DNA of 64,000 bases, from positions 1-64,000 of the forward strand of contig CAIFEY010000009.1 of NCBI GenBank assembly GCA_903789635.1, read 5' to 3'. Both the position numbers and the translations under genes were made by a program. A model generated the notes under the pieces. It was not told the DNA's origin. It made no database searches and saw only the letters and a program-made list of their open reading frames with translations. Source of the DNA: an uncultured Eubacteriaceae bacterium. GTDB lineage: Bacteria > Bacillota > Clostridia > Peptostreptococcales > Anaerovoracaceae. Shown here piece by piece: positions 1 through 8,010 of this stretch (position 1 is the first letter of the stretch; each line of letters opens with the position of its first letter).

Positions 1-403
1 CCGCTGCCGTAGAGCGGGTGGATCGTCCGGCGAACTTCGGTACCACGAGAAATATAAACTATAGCCGGAAAAAATCGAAACATCTTCGGCTCGGTGGGAA
101 AAATAACATATAGCCGGCAGAAATGGTAATAGCTGGAAGACGTCGGGTTCCTGCCATCGGCCGCAAGCCCATTATTACAGGCGGCCGCTCGATCCCGTTT
201 ACGAGCAAAGCGAGTAAACGGCGACCATGCCGCCCGCAAGGGCGGCAAAGACAATTGGCGGATGCGACCTCTGAGGAGCATCCGCTCTCCTTCCCGACAA
301 TCCAAGAAACGCGGCCGACCACCGGCGAGGCCGCGTTTCCTCCAGCTCTATAACTAAAACCCCGCGAAGCCCTGGGCTGATCGGCTCCTACCATTGTGAA
401 TCG
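1..403. other. Noncoding region with an array of hairpins
   Basis: No convincing gene is seen here; reading frames on both strands lack a ribosome site and look like chance. At least four short inverted repeats follow one another: 196-220 (CGTTTAC/GTAAACG), 229-246 (GCCGCCC, GCAA loop, GGGCGGC), 258-285 (GCGGATGC/GCATCCGC) and 307-338 (AAACGCGGCC/GGCCGCGTTT). None has a clear U-run, so they do not look like simple terminators. Upstream of them a motif of the form ATAGCCGGmA occurs twice (about 62 and 112). This could be part of a structured RNA whose rest lies outside the window. I could not match it to a known RNA family. Confidence 0.5.
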
Positions 404-598
404 TCATTTATTATTTTTTATATATCTTCTTGCGGCAACATAGCACGCGCAGGATGATTCATTGTATAGAGGGATACTATAATCGCGTAACATGATCTCG
501 AATGAATGACGTGTCCTAGAATCTTGCAATATTTCAATTGCTGCTTGCATGTCTGGTTCATCAAGTATTGGGTGAAACAGCTTTGAAATAAACCCCAT
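404..598 (-). CDS. Small hypothetical protein (64 aa)
   Basis: A short reading frame with a GGAAGGG ribosome site about 9 bases before its ATG, which is the main reason to accept it. The protein begins MGFISKLFHP and is of mixed composition with no membrane segment or recognisable domain. It stands alone, divergent from the flavoprotein gene to its right, in AT-rich DNA unlike the GC-rich genes around it. It could be a small orphan gene or the remnant of a longer one. No function can be assigned. Confidence 0.4.
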   Translation of the reverse strand: MGFISKLFHPILDEPDMQAAIEILQDSRTRHSFEIMLRDYSIPLYNESSCACYVAARRYIKNNK

Positions 599-710
599 AA
601 TGTTTACCCTTCCAAATTCTTTGATAATTTTGCATTCTTAATTACAGCGGGCACATCTTTCAGTGTTATAATTATCTTAATTATAGTAAACGAAAGGACC
701 GGAAACGCAT

Positions 711-1256
711 ATGAACATTGTGATATTAACGGGAAGCCCGCACCGGGGCGGGACGTCTGACTACCTGGCGGAGCGGTTTGAAGAGGGGGCCAAGCGAGTC
801 GGCAATCGAGTCGTGCGGTTTGATACGGCGTTTATGAACGTTGGATTTTGCCGCGGGTGCAACCGCTGTGAGGGAGGGCTTAAGGACTGTGTGCTGAAGG
901 ACGACTTTGAGCTGATGAAGCCGGAGCTGCTGGACGCGGACGTGATCGTGTTCGCGATGCCGCTGATCTACTACGGCGTGCCGGGGCAGCTGAAGTGCGC
1001 GATCGACCGCTTCTACGGGATCGACTTCGGGCTCAGGAAGAAGCAGAAATCAGTCGTGCTCCTGCTGACCTGCGGAGAGATTCACGAGGAGCGGTGCATC
1101 TCGGTGACTTCGGAATATCAGCTGATGAACGAATATTTCGGATGGTACGACCTCGGGAAGGTCATCGCGCTGGGCTCGATGAACCGCGAGCTGATCGAGA
1201 AGACGCAGTACGGCGACGAGGCGTACGAGCTTGGGCGGAAAATGGTGAGGGAGTAG
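711..1256 (+). CDS. Flavodoxin-fold NAD(P)H-dependent FMN reductase family protein
   Basis: 181 aa. The N-terminus has the FMN phosphate-binding loop of the NADPH-dependent FMN reductase / iron-sulfur flavoprotein superfamily (GSPHRGGTSDYL, residues 9-20). It is followed by a cysteine cluster (CRGCNRC then C, about residues 49-63) and the usual 'MPLIYYGVPGQLKCAIDR' segment that lines the flavin site. Such proteins are cytosolic electron carriers or quinone/nitro/azo reductases of anaerobes. The cysteines could bind an Fe-S cluster, as in iron-sulfur flavoproteins, but the spacing is not diagnostic. The start is supported by GAAAGGA upstream. It is monocistronic. The physiological substrate is unknown. 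Two related proteins are encoded near 39-40 kb. Confidence 0.85.
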   Translation: MNIVILTGSPHRGGTSDYLAERFEEGAKRVGNRVVRFDTAFMNVGFCRGCNRCEGGLKDCVLKDDFELMKPELLDADVIVFAMPLIYYGVPGQLKCAIDRFYGIDFGLRKKQKSVVLLLTCGEIHEERCISVTSEYQLMNEYFGWYDLGKVIALGSMNRELIEKTQYGDEAYELGRKMVRE

Positions 1257-1482
1257 CGGCGCGGCAGAATTGGCGGCGCGTCGGTACTCGAATAGGCATT
1301 TTGAAGAGAATTACGGCGGCAGGACCCGATGCGCGGGAGCGTTAAGGGCCCTGTTTTCATGTGTAATTTCAGGAATTATCATGATATATTGATTAATTGT
1401 AGATACAGTAGTATATTAATGATAAAAGGTAGACGGCAGTCGCTGCCGCGGAAATTCTCGATATTAAGAAAGGCGGGAAGCC

Positions 1483-1710
1483 ATGGAAAACAGTCGGCTC
1501 TACCATATTATTATGATGATCGTGCAGTTCACTGTCGGCGTGCTCTCTGTGTCCAACGCCGTGCGGATCCTGACGGGCAGCCTGCATGACAGGAGTATGC
1601 TGATCGTCAGCATCCTGCTCGCGATCCTCGGCTTCGTCTGCGGATCCATGAATCTGCGCACGCTTATTCGCTGGGACAGCCGCGGCGGGCAGAATGATAT
1701 GACGAAATAA
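1483..1710 (+). CDS. Small membrane protein of unknown function (75 aa)
   Basis: The frame is preceded by a GAAAGGCGGG ribosome site. The protein has two hydrophobic stretches (about residues 8-28 and 38-58) separated by a short polar loop with an Arg and an Asp, so it probably forms a two-helix hairpin in the membrane. The C-terminal 15 residues are hydrophilic (RWDSRGG...). It resembles no family I know. It is followed by a strong hairpin at 1787-1830 that would end its transcript. Confidence that it is a real gene is moderate. Confidence 0.55.
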   Translation: MENSRLYHIIMMIVQFTVGVLSVSNAVRILTGSLHDRSMLIVSILLAILGFVCGSMNLRTLIRWDSRGGQNDMTK

Positions 1711-1786
1711 TAATAAATTGGAAAAATAATGGTTCGGATGAATGCAGATCGAAAAAACAGCGACCAGAATCATAAAGACAGAAGAA

Positions 1787-1830
1787 AAGACCGGACGCCC
1801 GGCAGGTTTTCCTGCGGATTGTCCGGTCTT
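1787..1830. terminator. Bidirectional intrinsic terminator
   Basis: Inverted repeat AAGACCGGAC/GTCCGGTCTT (1787-1796 and 1821-1830) with an inner GCAGG-TTTT-CCTGC stem. T-rich sequence follows on the plus strand (ATCTTTT), and on the minus strand the complement of GAAGAAAA gives TTTTCTTC. It sits between a rightward small gene and the leftward metalloregulator gene and can serve both. Confidence 0.75.
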
Positions 1831-1872
1831 ACGATCTTTTAAGCTATTAAGATTTTTTCGCTGCCGTCGTCA

Positions 1873-1935
1873 GAGGCCGCCCAGCGCTGCAGTGACTGAA
1901 GTTACTGCGTTCGGCTGAGGCCGCCCAGCGCTGCA
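1873..1935. repeat. 19-bp direct repeat, two copies
   Basis: GAGGCCGCCCAGCGCTGCA occurs at 1873-1891 and again at 1917-1935, 44 bp apart. It lies just downstream (on the minus strand) of the metalloregulator gene stop. No reading frame is supported across it. Confidence 0.7.
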
Positions 1936-1985
1936 ATGTTTGCGTCCGCTGCGGCTGTTCAACGGCCGCTCGTCGATGCTGATCA

Positions 1986-2366
1986 CTACTCGTCGTAGCC
2001 TTCCTCGTGGATGTGCTTCTTCAGGGCGTCGAAGGTTTCCTCGCTGAGGTCGTGCTCGACGCGGCAGGCGTCCTCGCGGGCGACCTCCGGATCTACGCCG
2101 AGGTGGACGAAGAGCGCGCTCAAAATGCGGTGTCTCTCGTAGATGCTGTTCGCGATCTCAGTGCCGGAAGCGGTGAGGTGGATCATGCCTTCCTTATCCA
2201 TCTCGATGTGGCCCTCCTCCTTCAGGCGGCGCGTCGCGTAGGAAACGCTCGGCTTGGTGACCCCGAGCTGGTTCGCGATATCGACGGAGCGCACATACCC
2301 GTGCTCGTTGTTGAGCATCAGGATGGCCTCCAGATAATCTTCTGCTGACTTACGTACTTTTTCCAT
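1986..2366 (-). CDS. DtxR/MntR-family metal-dependent transcriptional regulator
   Basis: 126 aa. The N-terminal winged helix-turn-helix of the DtxR family is clear (SAEDYLEAILML at residues 7-18; VRSVDIANQLGVTKPSVSYA at 25-44). The dimerisation/metal-binding segment follows (YERHRILSALFVHLGV; EDACRVEHDLSEETF), with the Cys, His and Glu typical of the primary metal site. The length fits the short subgroup (IdeR/MntR-like core without the C-terminal SH3 domain). Such proteins repress metal uptake genes when loaded with Fe2+ or Mn2+. The nearby feo locus carries GTTAG…AAC inverted repeats that would suit it, so iron is the likelier co-repressor, but this is inference. A 6-bp hairpin (2377-2394) lies between a distant GAAAGGAGAG and the ATG. 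Confidence 0.9.
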   Translation of the reverse strand: MEKVRKSAEDYLEAILMLNNEHGYVRSVDIANQLGVTKPSVSYATRRLKEEGHIEMDKEGMIHLTASGTEIANSIYERHRILSALFVHLGVDPEVAREDACRVEHDLSEETFDALKKHIHEEGYDE

Positions 2367-2743
2367 TATCTATTTCAGAAAGACGGTGCTTTCTGCTCTC
2401 CTTTCCCCCATCTGCCGTTGGTCGTTTTTCGGACAAAAACGCAGCCTGCCCATCAAATCAACGTGTGTTGCCGCACACGCTTCCGGGCGGGCGTCTACGC
2501 GTCCCTTGTGTTCGGAAACGAACGTGATTTCCCTCTTGCTATCACATGATTGTATACTCTCTTAATTGTATCATCATATCGCCGGGATTGCTATCCCATT
2601 TCATCAATGCAGTGAGGTGAAGGAACGGTAAAATTTTGCCGTAAAGGATGCATAAATGCCATCGGGGAGGTGAGTAGCGCATGTGTGCTGTGGTATAATT
2701 TAGCTGAGAGTAGAATGGGTTTCTCAGGAAGGGGCGTGTACGA
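2367..2743. other. Divergent intergenic region upstream of metalloregulator and pentapeptide genes
   Basis: No gene is seen. On the left is a short perfect inverted repeat AGAAAG/CTTTCT (2377-2394) in the untranslated leader of the metalloregulator gene, able to cover the space between its purine-rich tract and the start codon. On the right is an extended -10 element TGGTATAAT (2691-2699) with no good -35, about 45 bp before the pentapeptide gene. The rest shows nothing I can name. Confidence 0.4.
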
Positions 2744-3448
2744 ATGAATACAGAAATGACACTGGAAGAACTGAAGGCCAGGCTCGCGGAACGCAGGCCG
2801 GGGGAGCTGCTGGCGATGCACGAGCCGGCATTCCATAATCTGGACCTGTCCGGGTGGGATTTGTCGAACCTGGACCTTAGATGGGCGGACTTCACGGAGT
2901 GTAATCTGGAAGGGACAAAGTTCGACGGGGGCGACTTGTCAAACGCCTGCATGCGGAAGGTCAGCCTTGCAAACGCGAGCTTCCGGAACTGCACGATGCA
3001 CGGGACGGACCTGCGCTGGGACGACCTGCACGGCATGCATATCGAGGGCGCGGACCTGCACGCGGCGCAGCTGGAGGGATCGAACACCGACGGCATCGTG
3101 GATGACGAGAACACCAAGTTTTACCGGATGGCGTGTCCGGAGACCGGCCCGTTCGTGGGCTACAAGAAGTGCTTCAACAACACGCTGGTGCAGCTGCTGA
3201 TCCCGGCTGACGCCAAGCGCGCCATGAGCACCCACCGCGCCGGACGCTGCAACAAGGCGAAGGTCCTGTCGATCAAGACGTTCGACGGCTCCAAGAGCTT
3301 CAAGGAAACCTGCGCCCTGAACGACCCGAACTTCATCTACCGCACGGGCGAGTGGGTCCACGTCGACACGTTTGACGAGAACCGCTGGCTGGAGTCGACG
3401 CCGGGCATCTATTTCTGGATGACGCCGGAGGAGGCATTGGCATATTAG
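2744..3448 (+). CDS. Pentapeptide-repeat protein with C-terminal DUF5758 domain
   Basis: 234 aa. Residues about 30-125 form degenerate pentapeptide repeats, with a Leu or Phe every fifth residue (for example NLDLSGWDLSNLDLRWADFTE). These fold as a right-handed quadrilateral beta-helix. The C-terminal 105 residues match the DUF5758 pattern: a GYKKC segment, then LIPADAKR, then KAKVLSI, then FDENRWLESTPGIYFW near the end. This domain commonly follows pentapeptide repeats in Firmicutes and their phages; its role is unknown. The protein has no signal peptide and is probably cytosolic. The start is backed by AGGAAGGGGCG 7-10 bases upstream. It is monocistronic and is followed by a GC-rich hairpin. 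Confidence 0.85.
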   Translation: MNTEMTLEELKARLAERRPGELLAMHEPAFHNLDLSGWDLSNLDLRWADFTECNLEGTKFDGGDLSNACMRKVSLANASFRNCTMHGTDLRWDDLHGMHIEGADLHAAQLEGSNTDGIVDDENTKFYRMACPETGPFVGYKKCFNNTLVQLLIPADAKRAMSTHRAGRCNKAKVLSIKTFDGSKSFKETCALNDPNFIYRTGEWVHVDTFDENRWLESTPGIYFWMTPEEALAY

Positions 3449-3534
3449 ATCAGAAATACGATGAATGTGGAAAAAGAGTTCGACGTGTAATTCTTCCGTG
3501 AGCTGGCAAATGAACATTAATGAATGACCATAAT

Positions 3535-3568
3535 GGGGCTGATCATTACGCATGATATGATCAGCCCC
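3535..3568. terminator. Convergent terminator hairpin
   Basis: Perfect 11-bp stem GGGGCTGATCA/TGATCAGCCCC with a 12-base loop, followed on the plus strand by GTTTCT. It sits between the convergent pentapeptide and membrane-protein genes, so it may serve both; the U-run is weak in both directions. Confidence 0.6.
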
Positions 3569-3595
3569 GTTTCTATGCGAAGGAATTAAAAATTT

Positions 3596-4624
3596 TCAAG
3601 ACCGACGTTTTTCCGTGAAGAACGCCGTCGCTACTCCCATCAGTACTGCGGCGCCGCAGAACACCTGAAGCGGGAAGGTCACGACCTGGGCTTCCGGGAT
3701 GATCATCGCGAGGATGCCCATCGCGGCGGCGGGCGGGATCCAGAGTGCGCTGATCTTAATCGTCAGGAAGCTCGCGGCGATGACGCAGAGCACGCAGAGG
3801 ACGAGCGGAAGGCCGAGGACATCCATGATCAGCAGGCGGAAGACCGACCCGTACAGGGAGCAGGAGAAGATCAAGAGGCACACGGCGAGCGGCCGCTTCC
3901 TCGCCGGGCTCTTAGGATTGCTGAACTCGGTGAATGCGACCAGAACCGGCGGGGCGGCCATGAAGATCAGCCTGGCGTCGATCGCGACCCATGCGAGCAG
4001 CAGGACGGTCACGATGCGCTTGACCGCGGCGATGAGCTGCGGCCTGCCCGGAAGCGGGACCGGCGTGAACGGGGCGGGGATGCGCTTTCCGAGCTTCACG
4101 AGGATCTTGTGCAGAATGATGACGCCGAGCGTCAGGGAGGACGCGGAGATCGGGTAGACGATGCTGTGCGTCTGCAGGATCACCGGCAGGACCGCGGCGC
4201 TGATCATCGGGGCCATCGAGGTCCCGCCGAAGAGGAAGAACACCTGGCTGACGGCGAACGCGAGCACGATCTGAATTAAAAGCGGCGCCGGCACGTAAAG
4301 CACGATCAGGAACCCGCACACCGCGCAGCCGGTGATCGTCAGGAACATCCGGACGGAGTTGACCCGCCACGGCTGGCGCGGGGCGATCAGGTAGCCGAGC
4401 GCGATCGCAGCGATCTCTGGGAAGATGACCTCCTTCTCCTGCAGGATCTCTGCGGCGCCCGCCATCACGAGCAGGATCGCCGCCGCGAAGATGAGCGAGG
4501 GCGCGTTCAGCCTGTTCGACTTTCCGGCGCTGTTCTCCGTGCTGACGCGCGTGATCGGCCTGCTCTTGTGTTTTGGTTTTGCCGGCGGCCTGCCGGCTGC
4601 GTTGTTCGGGGTGTGTCTGGACAT
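3596..4624 (-). CDS. Multi-pass integral membrane protein of unknown function
   Basis: 342 aa. A basic, proline-rich cytoplasmic N-terminus (about 40 residues) precedes nine or ten hydrophobic helices: about 44-60, 68-82, 92-110, 113-135, 138-170, 200-235, 243-265, 270-290, 293-312 and 318-335. Recurrent features are FPEIAAIALGYLIAP in the second helix, FFLFGGTSMAPMISAA in the middle and NPKSPARKRPLAVCLL after a cytoplasmic loop. This architecture recalls permease-like families with an internal repeat of five helices, but I do not recognise the family and assign no substrate. It is transcribed alone; the start is the first ATG after an AGAAG tract. The C-terminus ends EKRRS, consistent with a cytosolic tail. 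Confidence 0.7.
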   Translation of the reverse strand: MSRHTPNNAAGRPPAKPKHKSRPITRVSTENSAGKSNRLNAPSLIFAAAILLVMAGAAEILQEKEVIFPEIAAIALGYLIAPRQPWRVNSVRMFLTITGCAVCGFLIVLYVPAPLLIQIVLAFAVSQVFFLFGGTSMAPMISAAVLPVILQTHSIVYPISASSLTLGVIILHKILVKLGKRIPAPFTPVPLPGRPQLIAAVKRIVTVLLLAWVAIDARLIFMAAPPVLVAFTEFSNPKSPARKRPLAVCLLIFSCSLYGSVFRLLIMDVLGLPLVLCVLCVIAASFLTIKISALWIPPAAAMGILAMIIPEAQVVTFPLQVFCGAAVLMGVATAFFTEKRRS

Positions 4625-4998
4625 TTTTATCTTCTTTTCTATTTGCTGTTTGGCTCTGTAATTTTCAGCCCTATAGTTGTATTTTTCTGTTTTCTCTGCG
4701 CTGCGTGTTTTCTCTCGGCTTCTTCTTATTATTTCGCACGGGATTCTTGCAGGACGCGCGAGCCGTTTGGATTTTTTTTGAAGAACCGGGCGCTTGTCCG
4801 GGTGTGATCGGACAGGCTCTCAGGCATGCGTCCGAAGTTTATGACTGTTCGGTTTATATTGTTAATTTTACTACATTTATATAGCGCCGACAACCGGTCA
4901 CGAGGGGTGCCGCTTGAGTCTGTCAAATAATTACCGAGCAAGACTGCACCCATCCGAAATATTGCCCTCCTTTTTGCATAAATTTTAACGTTAGACCC

Positions 4999-5027
4999 TT
5001 GACAATGGATGTTAGTTATATTAAACT
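4999..5027 (+). promoter_or_regulatory. Probable feo operon promoter
   Basis: TTGACA at 4999-5004 and TAAACT at 5022-5027 with a 17-bp spacer. The -10 element is inside the inverted repeat 5011-5030, so a bound repressor would block RNA polymerase directly. Confidence 0.6.
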
Positions 5028-5030
5028 AAC
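5011..5030. promoter_or_regulatory. DtxR-type iron box (site 1) over the feo promoter
   Basis: GTTAGTT (5011-5017), six bases, AACTAAC (5024-5030): a perfect 7-bp inverted repeat. GTTAG…CTAAC half-sites are typical of DtxR/IdeR-family operators. It overlaps the -10 of the feo promoter. The likely partner is the DtxR-family protein encoded about 3 kb to the left. Confidence 0.6.
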
Positions 5031-5033
5031 ACA

Positions 5034-5051
5034 TGTTAAACAACATTAACA
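5034..5051. promoter_or_regulatory. Second inverted repeat downstream of the feo promoter
   Basis: TGTTAA (5034-5039), six bases, TTAACA (5046-5051). It has the same 6-bp centre as the iron box just upstream but degenerate half-sites. It may be a secondary binding site near the transcription start. Confidence 0.4.
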
Positions 5052-5254
5052 GACGGACGACGTGACTAATAAGGCCGTTTGAGAGGCAGAACTCCAGGGA
5101 TGCGAGGATTTTCCGTCTGCGCAGCAGGGCGTTCTGCGGCCTGAGATGCGGACTCTGTCCGCGTGAATTTTGTCCGATACATAAAGGTATGGACTTGCGT
5201 AAATACCCGGAAGATTGCGGGGGTTTACGTGGTTAGGTCCGGAGAGGAGGATCG

Positions 5255-5467
5255 ATGTTACCGATTTCAATGATGAATCCGGGAGAGACGGCGAGGATCA
5301 AGAAGATCACCGGAAGCGACAAGGTGCGCCAGCATCTGTCTGAGCTCGGCTGTGTCGTCGACGGAGAGGTTACGCTGGTTTCCAGGAACGGAGGCAATGT
5401 GATCCTTCAGGTGAAGGACAGCCGCGTCGCGCTGGACAGCAGCATGGCCAACCGCATCCAGGTATAG
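5255..5467 (+). CDS. feoA: FeoA-domain protein (first copy)
   Basis: 70 aa, the usual size of FeoA, a small SH3-like beta-barrel that associates with the FeoB ferrous-iron transporter. The protein starts MLPISMMNPGETARIKKI and has the family pattern of a conserved Gly-Glu near the start, the 'LSELGCVVDGEVTLVSR' turn in the middle and 'VALDSSMANRIQV' at the end. The start is backed by GGAGAGGAGG about 6 bases upstream. It is the first gene of a feoA-feoA-feoB run. A second, more divergent FeoA follows 110 bp downstream, with an iron-box-like repeat between them. FeoA probably modulates FeoB GTPase or pore activity at the inner face of the membrane. Confidence 0.9.
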   Translation: MLPISMMNPGETARIKKITGSDKVRQHLSELGCVVDGEVTLVSRNGGNVILQVKDSRVALDSSMANRIQV

Positions 5468-5503
5468 GGGATGCGCTTTATCTGAGGATGGCTGCGGCCG
5501 ATA

Positions 5504-5523
5504 GTTAGATAAGGCTAATTAAA
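5504..5523. promoter_or_regulatory. DtxR-type iron box (site 2) between the feoA genes
   Basis: GTTAGAT (5504-5510), six bases, AATTAAA (5517-5523). It keeps the GTTAG left half and the six-base centre of site 1; the right half matches at 5 of 7 positions. It may allow independent control of the second feoA and feoB. Confidence 0.4.
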
Positions 5524-5577
5524 GTTTAATACGTTTATTGTTTATTTTTGTTATTGATCATAGAGAGAGGCAGGCAA

Positions 5578-5814
5578 ATGAAGACATTGAAGGAACTCAA
5601 GGTAGGAGAATCAGGCACTGTCGTGAAGCTTACCGGCGCGGGGCCGACTAAGCGGCGCATCATGGACATGGGCGTGATCAAGGGCGCAAGGCTCATGGTC
5701 CGCAAGGTCGCGCCGCTCGGCGATCCGATCGAGGTCAACCTCAGGGGCTACGAGCTCTCGCTGAGAAAGGCGGAGGCGGAGAACATCCTGGTTGATGAAA
5801 TCGCGGCGGAGTAA
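5578..5814 (+). CDS. feoA: FeoA-domain protein (second copy)
   Basis: 78 aa when started at the ATG at 5578, which has AGAGAGAGG just upstream; an in-frame start 30 bases earlier lacks a ribosome site. The protein starts MKTLKELKVGESGTVVKL and carries the FeoA signature 'GAGPTKRRIMDMGVIKGARLMVRKVAPLGDPIEV'-like core (basic strand, then Met-Asp-Met-Gly turn, then hydrophobic strand ending with GYELSLRK). This is closer to canonical FeoA than the first copy. It lies 42 bp before feoB and is surely co-transcribed with it. Two FeoA proteins before one FeoB is common in Clostridia. Confidence 0.93.
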   Translation: MKTLKELKVGESGTVVKLTGAGPTKRRIMDMGVIKGARLMVRKVAPLGDPIEVNLRGYELSLRKAEAENILVDEIAAE

Positions 5815-5856
5815 GCACGAAGCAAGCAAGAGCAGCAATGGAAAGGAGAAGCAAGC

Positions 5857-8010
5857 GTGGAAATTAAGATTGCGCTGGCCGGAAACCCGAACTGCGGAAA
5901 GACGACCCTGTTCAATGACCTGACGGGAAGCACGCAGTACGTCGGAAACTGGCCCGGAGTAACCGTAGAGAAGAAGGAAGGACGCCTGAAGGGGCATAAG
6001 GAGGTCATCATCCAGGACCTCCCGGGAATCTATTCCCTCTCCCCGTACACGATGGAAGAGGTGGTCTCCAGAAACTATCTGGTCAACGAGAAGCCGGATG
6101 CCATTATCAATATTATCGACGGAACCAACATTGAGAGAAACCTGTACCTGACCACACAGATCCTGGATCTGCACATCCCGACCGTAATCGCGGTCAACAT
6201 GTACGACCTGGTCAAGAAGAACGGGGACAGAATCGACCTGAAGAAGCTGGCGGGTGAGCTCGGATGCCCGGTCATCCCGATCAGCGCGCTGAGAAAAGAG
6301 GGCGGATCCGAACTCGTCGAGATGGCGATCGACCTCGCTAAGAAGCACCAGAAGGCGGAGGCGCCGCACGTGCTGAACGGCAGCGTGGAGCATGCGATTG
6401 CTCATATTGAGGAGTCCATTTCACCTTTTGTCGAAAAAAACAACCTCAGATGGTACGCCATCAAGCTGTTCGAGCGTGACGAGAAGGTCATCGAGGAGCT
6501 CAATCTGGACGCGCCTCTGATGAAGCACCTGGACATGCACATCCAGGACTGCGAGAAGGAGATGGACGATGACGCCGAGAGCATCATCACCAATCAGCGT
6601 TACGCATATATTCAGAACGTCGTAGACGACACCGTGCACATGAAGCGCGCGAGGGGGAACATGACGCTCTCCGACCGCATCGACCGTGTCGTGACGAACA
6701 GATGGTTCGCGCTCCCGATCTTCGCCGTGGTCATGTTCCTGATGTACTACATCTCGGTTTCCACGGTCGGAACTTGGGCGACGGACTGGACGAACGACAA
6801 GCTGTTCGGTGAGTACATCACCAACGCGGCGACTGCAGGACTGCAGGCGATCGGTTCGCCGGCATGGCTGGAGAGCCTGATCGTCGGCGGACTCATCGGA
6901 GGAGTCGGAACCGTACTCGGATTCGTCCCGCAGATGGTCCTGATCTTCATCTTCATGGCGATCCTGGAAGATTCCGGATACATGGCGCGAGTCGCGTTCA
7001 TCATGGACCGTGTGTTCCGCCGCTTCGGACTTTCCGGAAAATCATTCGTTCCTATTCTGATCGGAACGGGCTGCGGCGTACCGGCCATCATGGCTACGCG
7101 TACGATCGAGAATGAGCGTGACAGAAGGATGACGATCATGCTTTGTACGTACCTTCCGTGCGGGGCAAAGCTCACGATCATCGGAATCATCGTCTCGACG
7201 TTCTTCCCTGGTTCGATGTTCATCGCACCTTCGATGTACTTCCTCGGCATTGCCGTCATCGTACTCGCGGGTATCGCGCTGAAGAAGGTCGGCTACTTTG
7301 CCGGCGATCCGGCACCGTTCGTCATGGAGCTGCCGGCATACCACATGCCGACCGTCAAGGGCGTAGCGATCCACACCTGGGACCGCGCCAAGCACTTCAT
7401 GATCAAGGCCGGAACTATCATTTTCTCCATCACAGTAGTTCTTTGGTTCCTGCAGACGTTCAACTTCCGCCTGCAGATGGTAGATATGGATCAGTCCATG
7501 CTGGCCTCGATCGGTCACGCACTGCACTGGATCTTCGTTCCGCTCGGTTTCGGAAGCTGGAAGGGAACCGTTGCCGCGATCTCCGCGTTCGTCGCGAAGG
7601 AGCAGGCGACCTCCACACTGGCTCTGCTCGGCGGATTCAGCGAGACCAGCAGCGCAGGCATGCACGCAATCTTTGCCGGCGCAGGCGTACCGTCTGCAAC
7701 CCTGGCAGCGTTCAGCTTCCTGATCTTCAACCTGTTCGATCCACCGTGCCTCGTCGCGATGGTAACGGCGTTCAGAGAGCAGGGACAGGCCAGATGGGGC
7801 TGGTACACCGTAGGATTCCAGTTCCTGGTCGGATTCATGATGTCCTTCATCACCTATCAGATGGGCGCATGGCTGATCTACGGCGTATCCTTCGGCATCG
7901 GCCAGGCAGCGGCACTCGTTGTAATCGCATTCATCGTTTACAGCGTCGTCCGCAAGCCGTCTAAGGGCAAGGCTGACAGGCTTCCTGACGGACAGCCGGC
8001 GGTCAAATAA
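5857..8010 (+). CDS. feoB: Ferrous iron transport protein B
   Basis: 717 aa; GTP-driven Fe2+ uptake across the cytoplasmic membrane. The N-terminal G domain is complete: G1 GNPNCGKT (9-16), G2 around T36 after NWPG, G3 DLPG (54-57), G4 NMYD (about 114-117). A helical spacer precedes the membrane core starting near residue 283. The core shows the paired family motifs, including GTGCGVPAIMATR and CTYLPCGAKL, whose cysteines are thought to line the iron path, and a later FNLFDPPCLVAM segment. Translation starts at GTG after GGAAAGGAGAAG. The C-terminus is short and basic. The two feoA genes upstream, and the Cys-rich membrane protein and DUF2325 gene downstream, are typical partners. Confidence 0.97.
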   Translation: MEIKIALAGNPNCGKTTLFNDLTGSTQYVGNWPGVTVEKKEGRLKGHKEVIIQDLPGIYSLSPYTMEEVVSRNYLVNEKPDAIINIIDGTNIERNLYLTTQILDLHIPTVIAVNMYDLVKKNGDRIDLKKLAGELGCPVIPISALRKEGGSELVEMAIDLAKKHQKAEAPHVLNGSVEHAIAHIEESISPFVEKNNLRWYAIKLFERDEKVIEELNLDAPLMKHLDMHIQDCEKEMDDDAESIITNQRYAYIQNVVDDTVHMKRARGNMTLSDRIDRVVTNRWFALPIFAVVMFLMYYISVSTVGTWATDWTNDKLFGEYITNAATAGLQAIGSPAWLESLIVGGLIGGVGTVLGFVPQMVLIFIFMAILEDSGYMARVAFIMDRVFRRFGLSGKSFVPILIGTGCGVPAIMATRTIENERDRRMTIMLCTYLPCGAKLTIIGIIVSTFFPGSMFIAPSMYFLGIAVIVLAGIALKKVGYFAGDPAPFVMELPAYHMPTVKGVAIHTWDRAKHFMIKAGTIIFSITVVLWFLQTFNFRLQMVDMDQSMLASIGHALHWIFVPLGFGSWKGTVAAISAFVAKEQATSTLALLGGFSETSSAGMHAIFAGAGVPSATLAAFSFLIFNLFDPPCLVAMVTAFREQGQARWGWYTVGFQFLVGFMMSFITYQMGAWLIYGVSFGIGQAAALVVIAFIVYSVVRKPSKGKADRLPDGQPAVK

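Larger units (their letters stand above)
4625..5254. other. Long regulatory region upstream of the feo operon
   Basis: 630 bp without a supported gene. The left half is a T/C-rich stretch with nothing I can name. The right half holds the feo promoter (4999-5027), two inverted-repeat operators (5011-5051) and then a leader of about 200 nt. In the leader, AGACGGA (5051-5057) can pair with TCCGTCT (5112-5118), and GGACTCTGTCC forms a small hairpin. The octamer ATTTTGTC occurs at 5167-5174. The length of the leader suggests post-transcriptional control, but no known riboswitch class is visible. Confidence 0.5.

Noticed and set aside
59-394. Reading frames on both strands over the hairpin array
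   Set aside because: No ribosome site, odd composition and overlap with inverted repeats; they look like chance frames.
3596-4624. Assigning a transporter family to the membrane protein
   Set aside because: Helices are clear, but no diagnostic motif could be matched with confidence.
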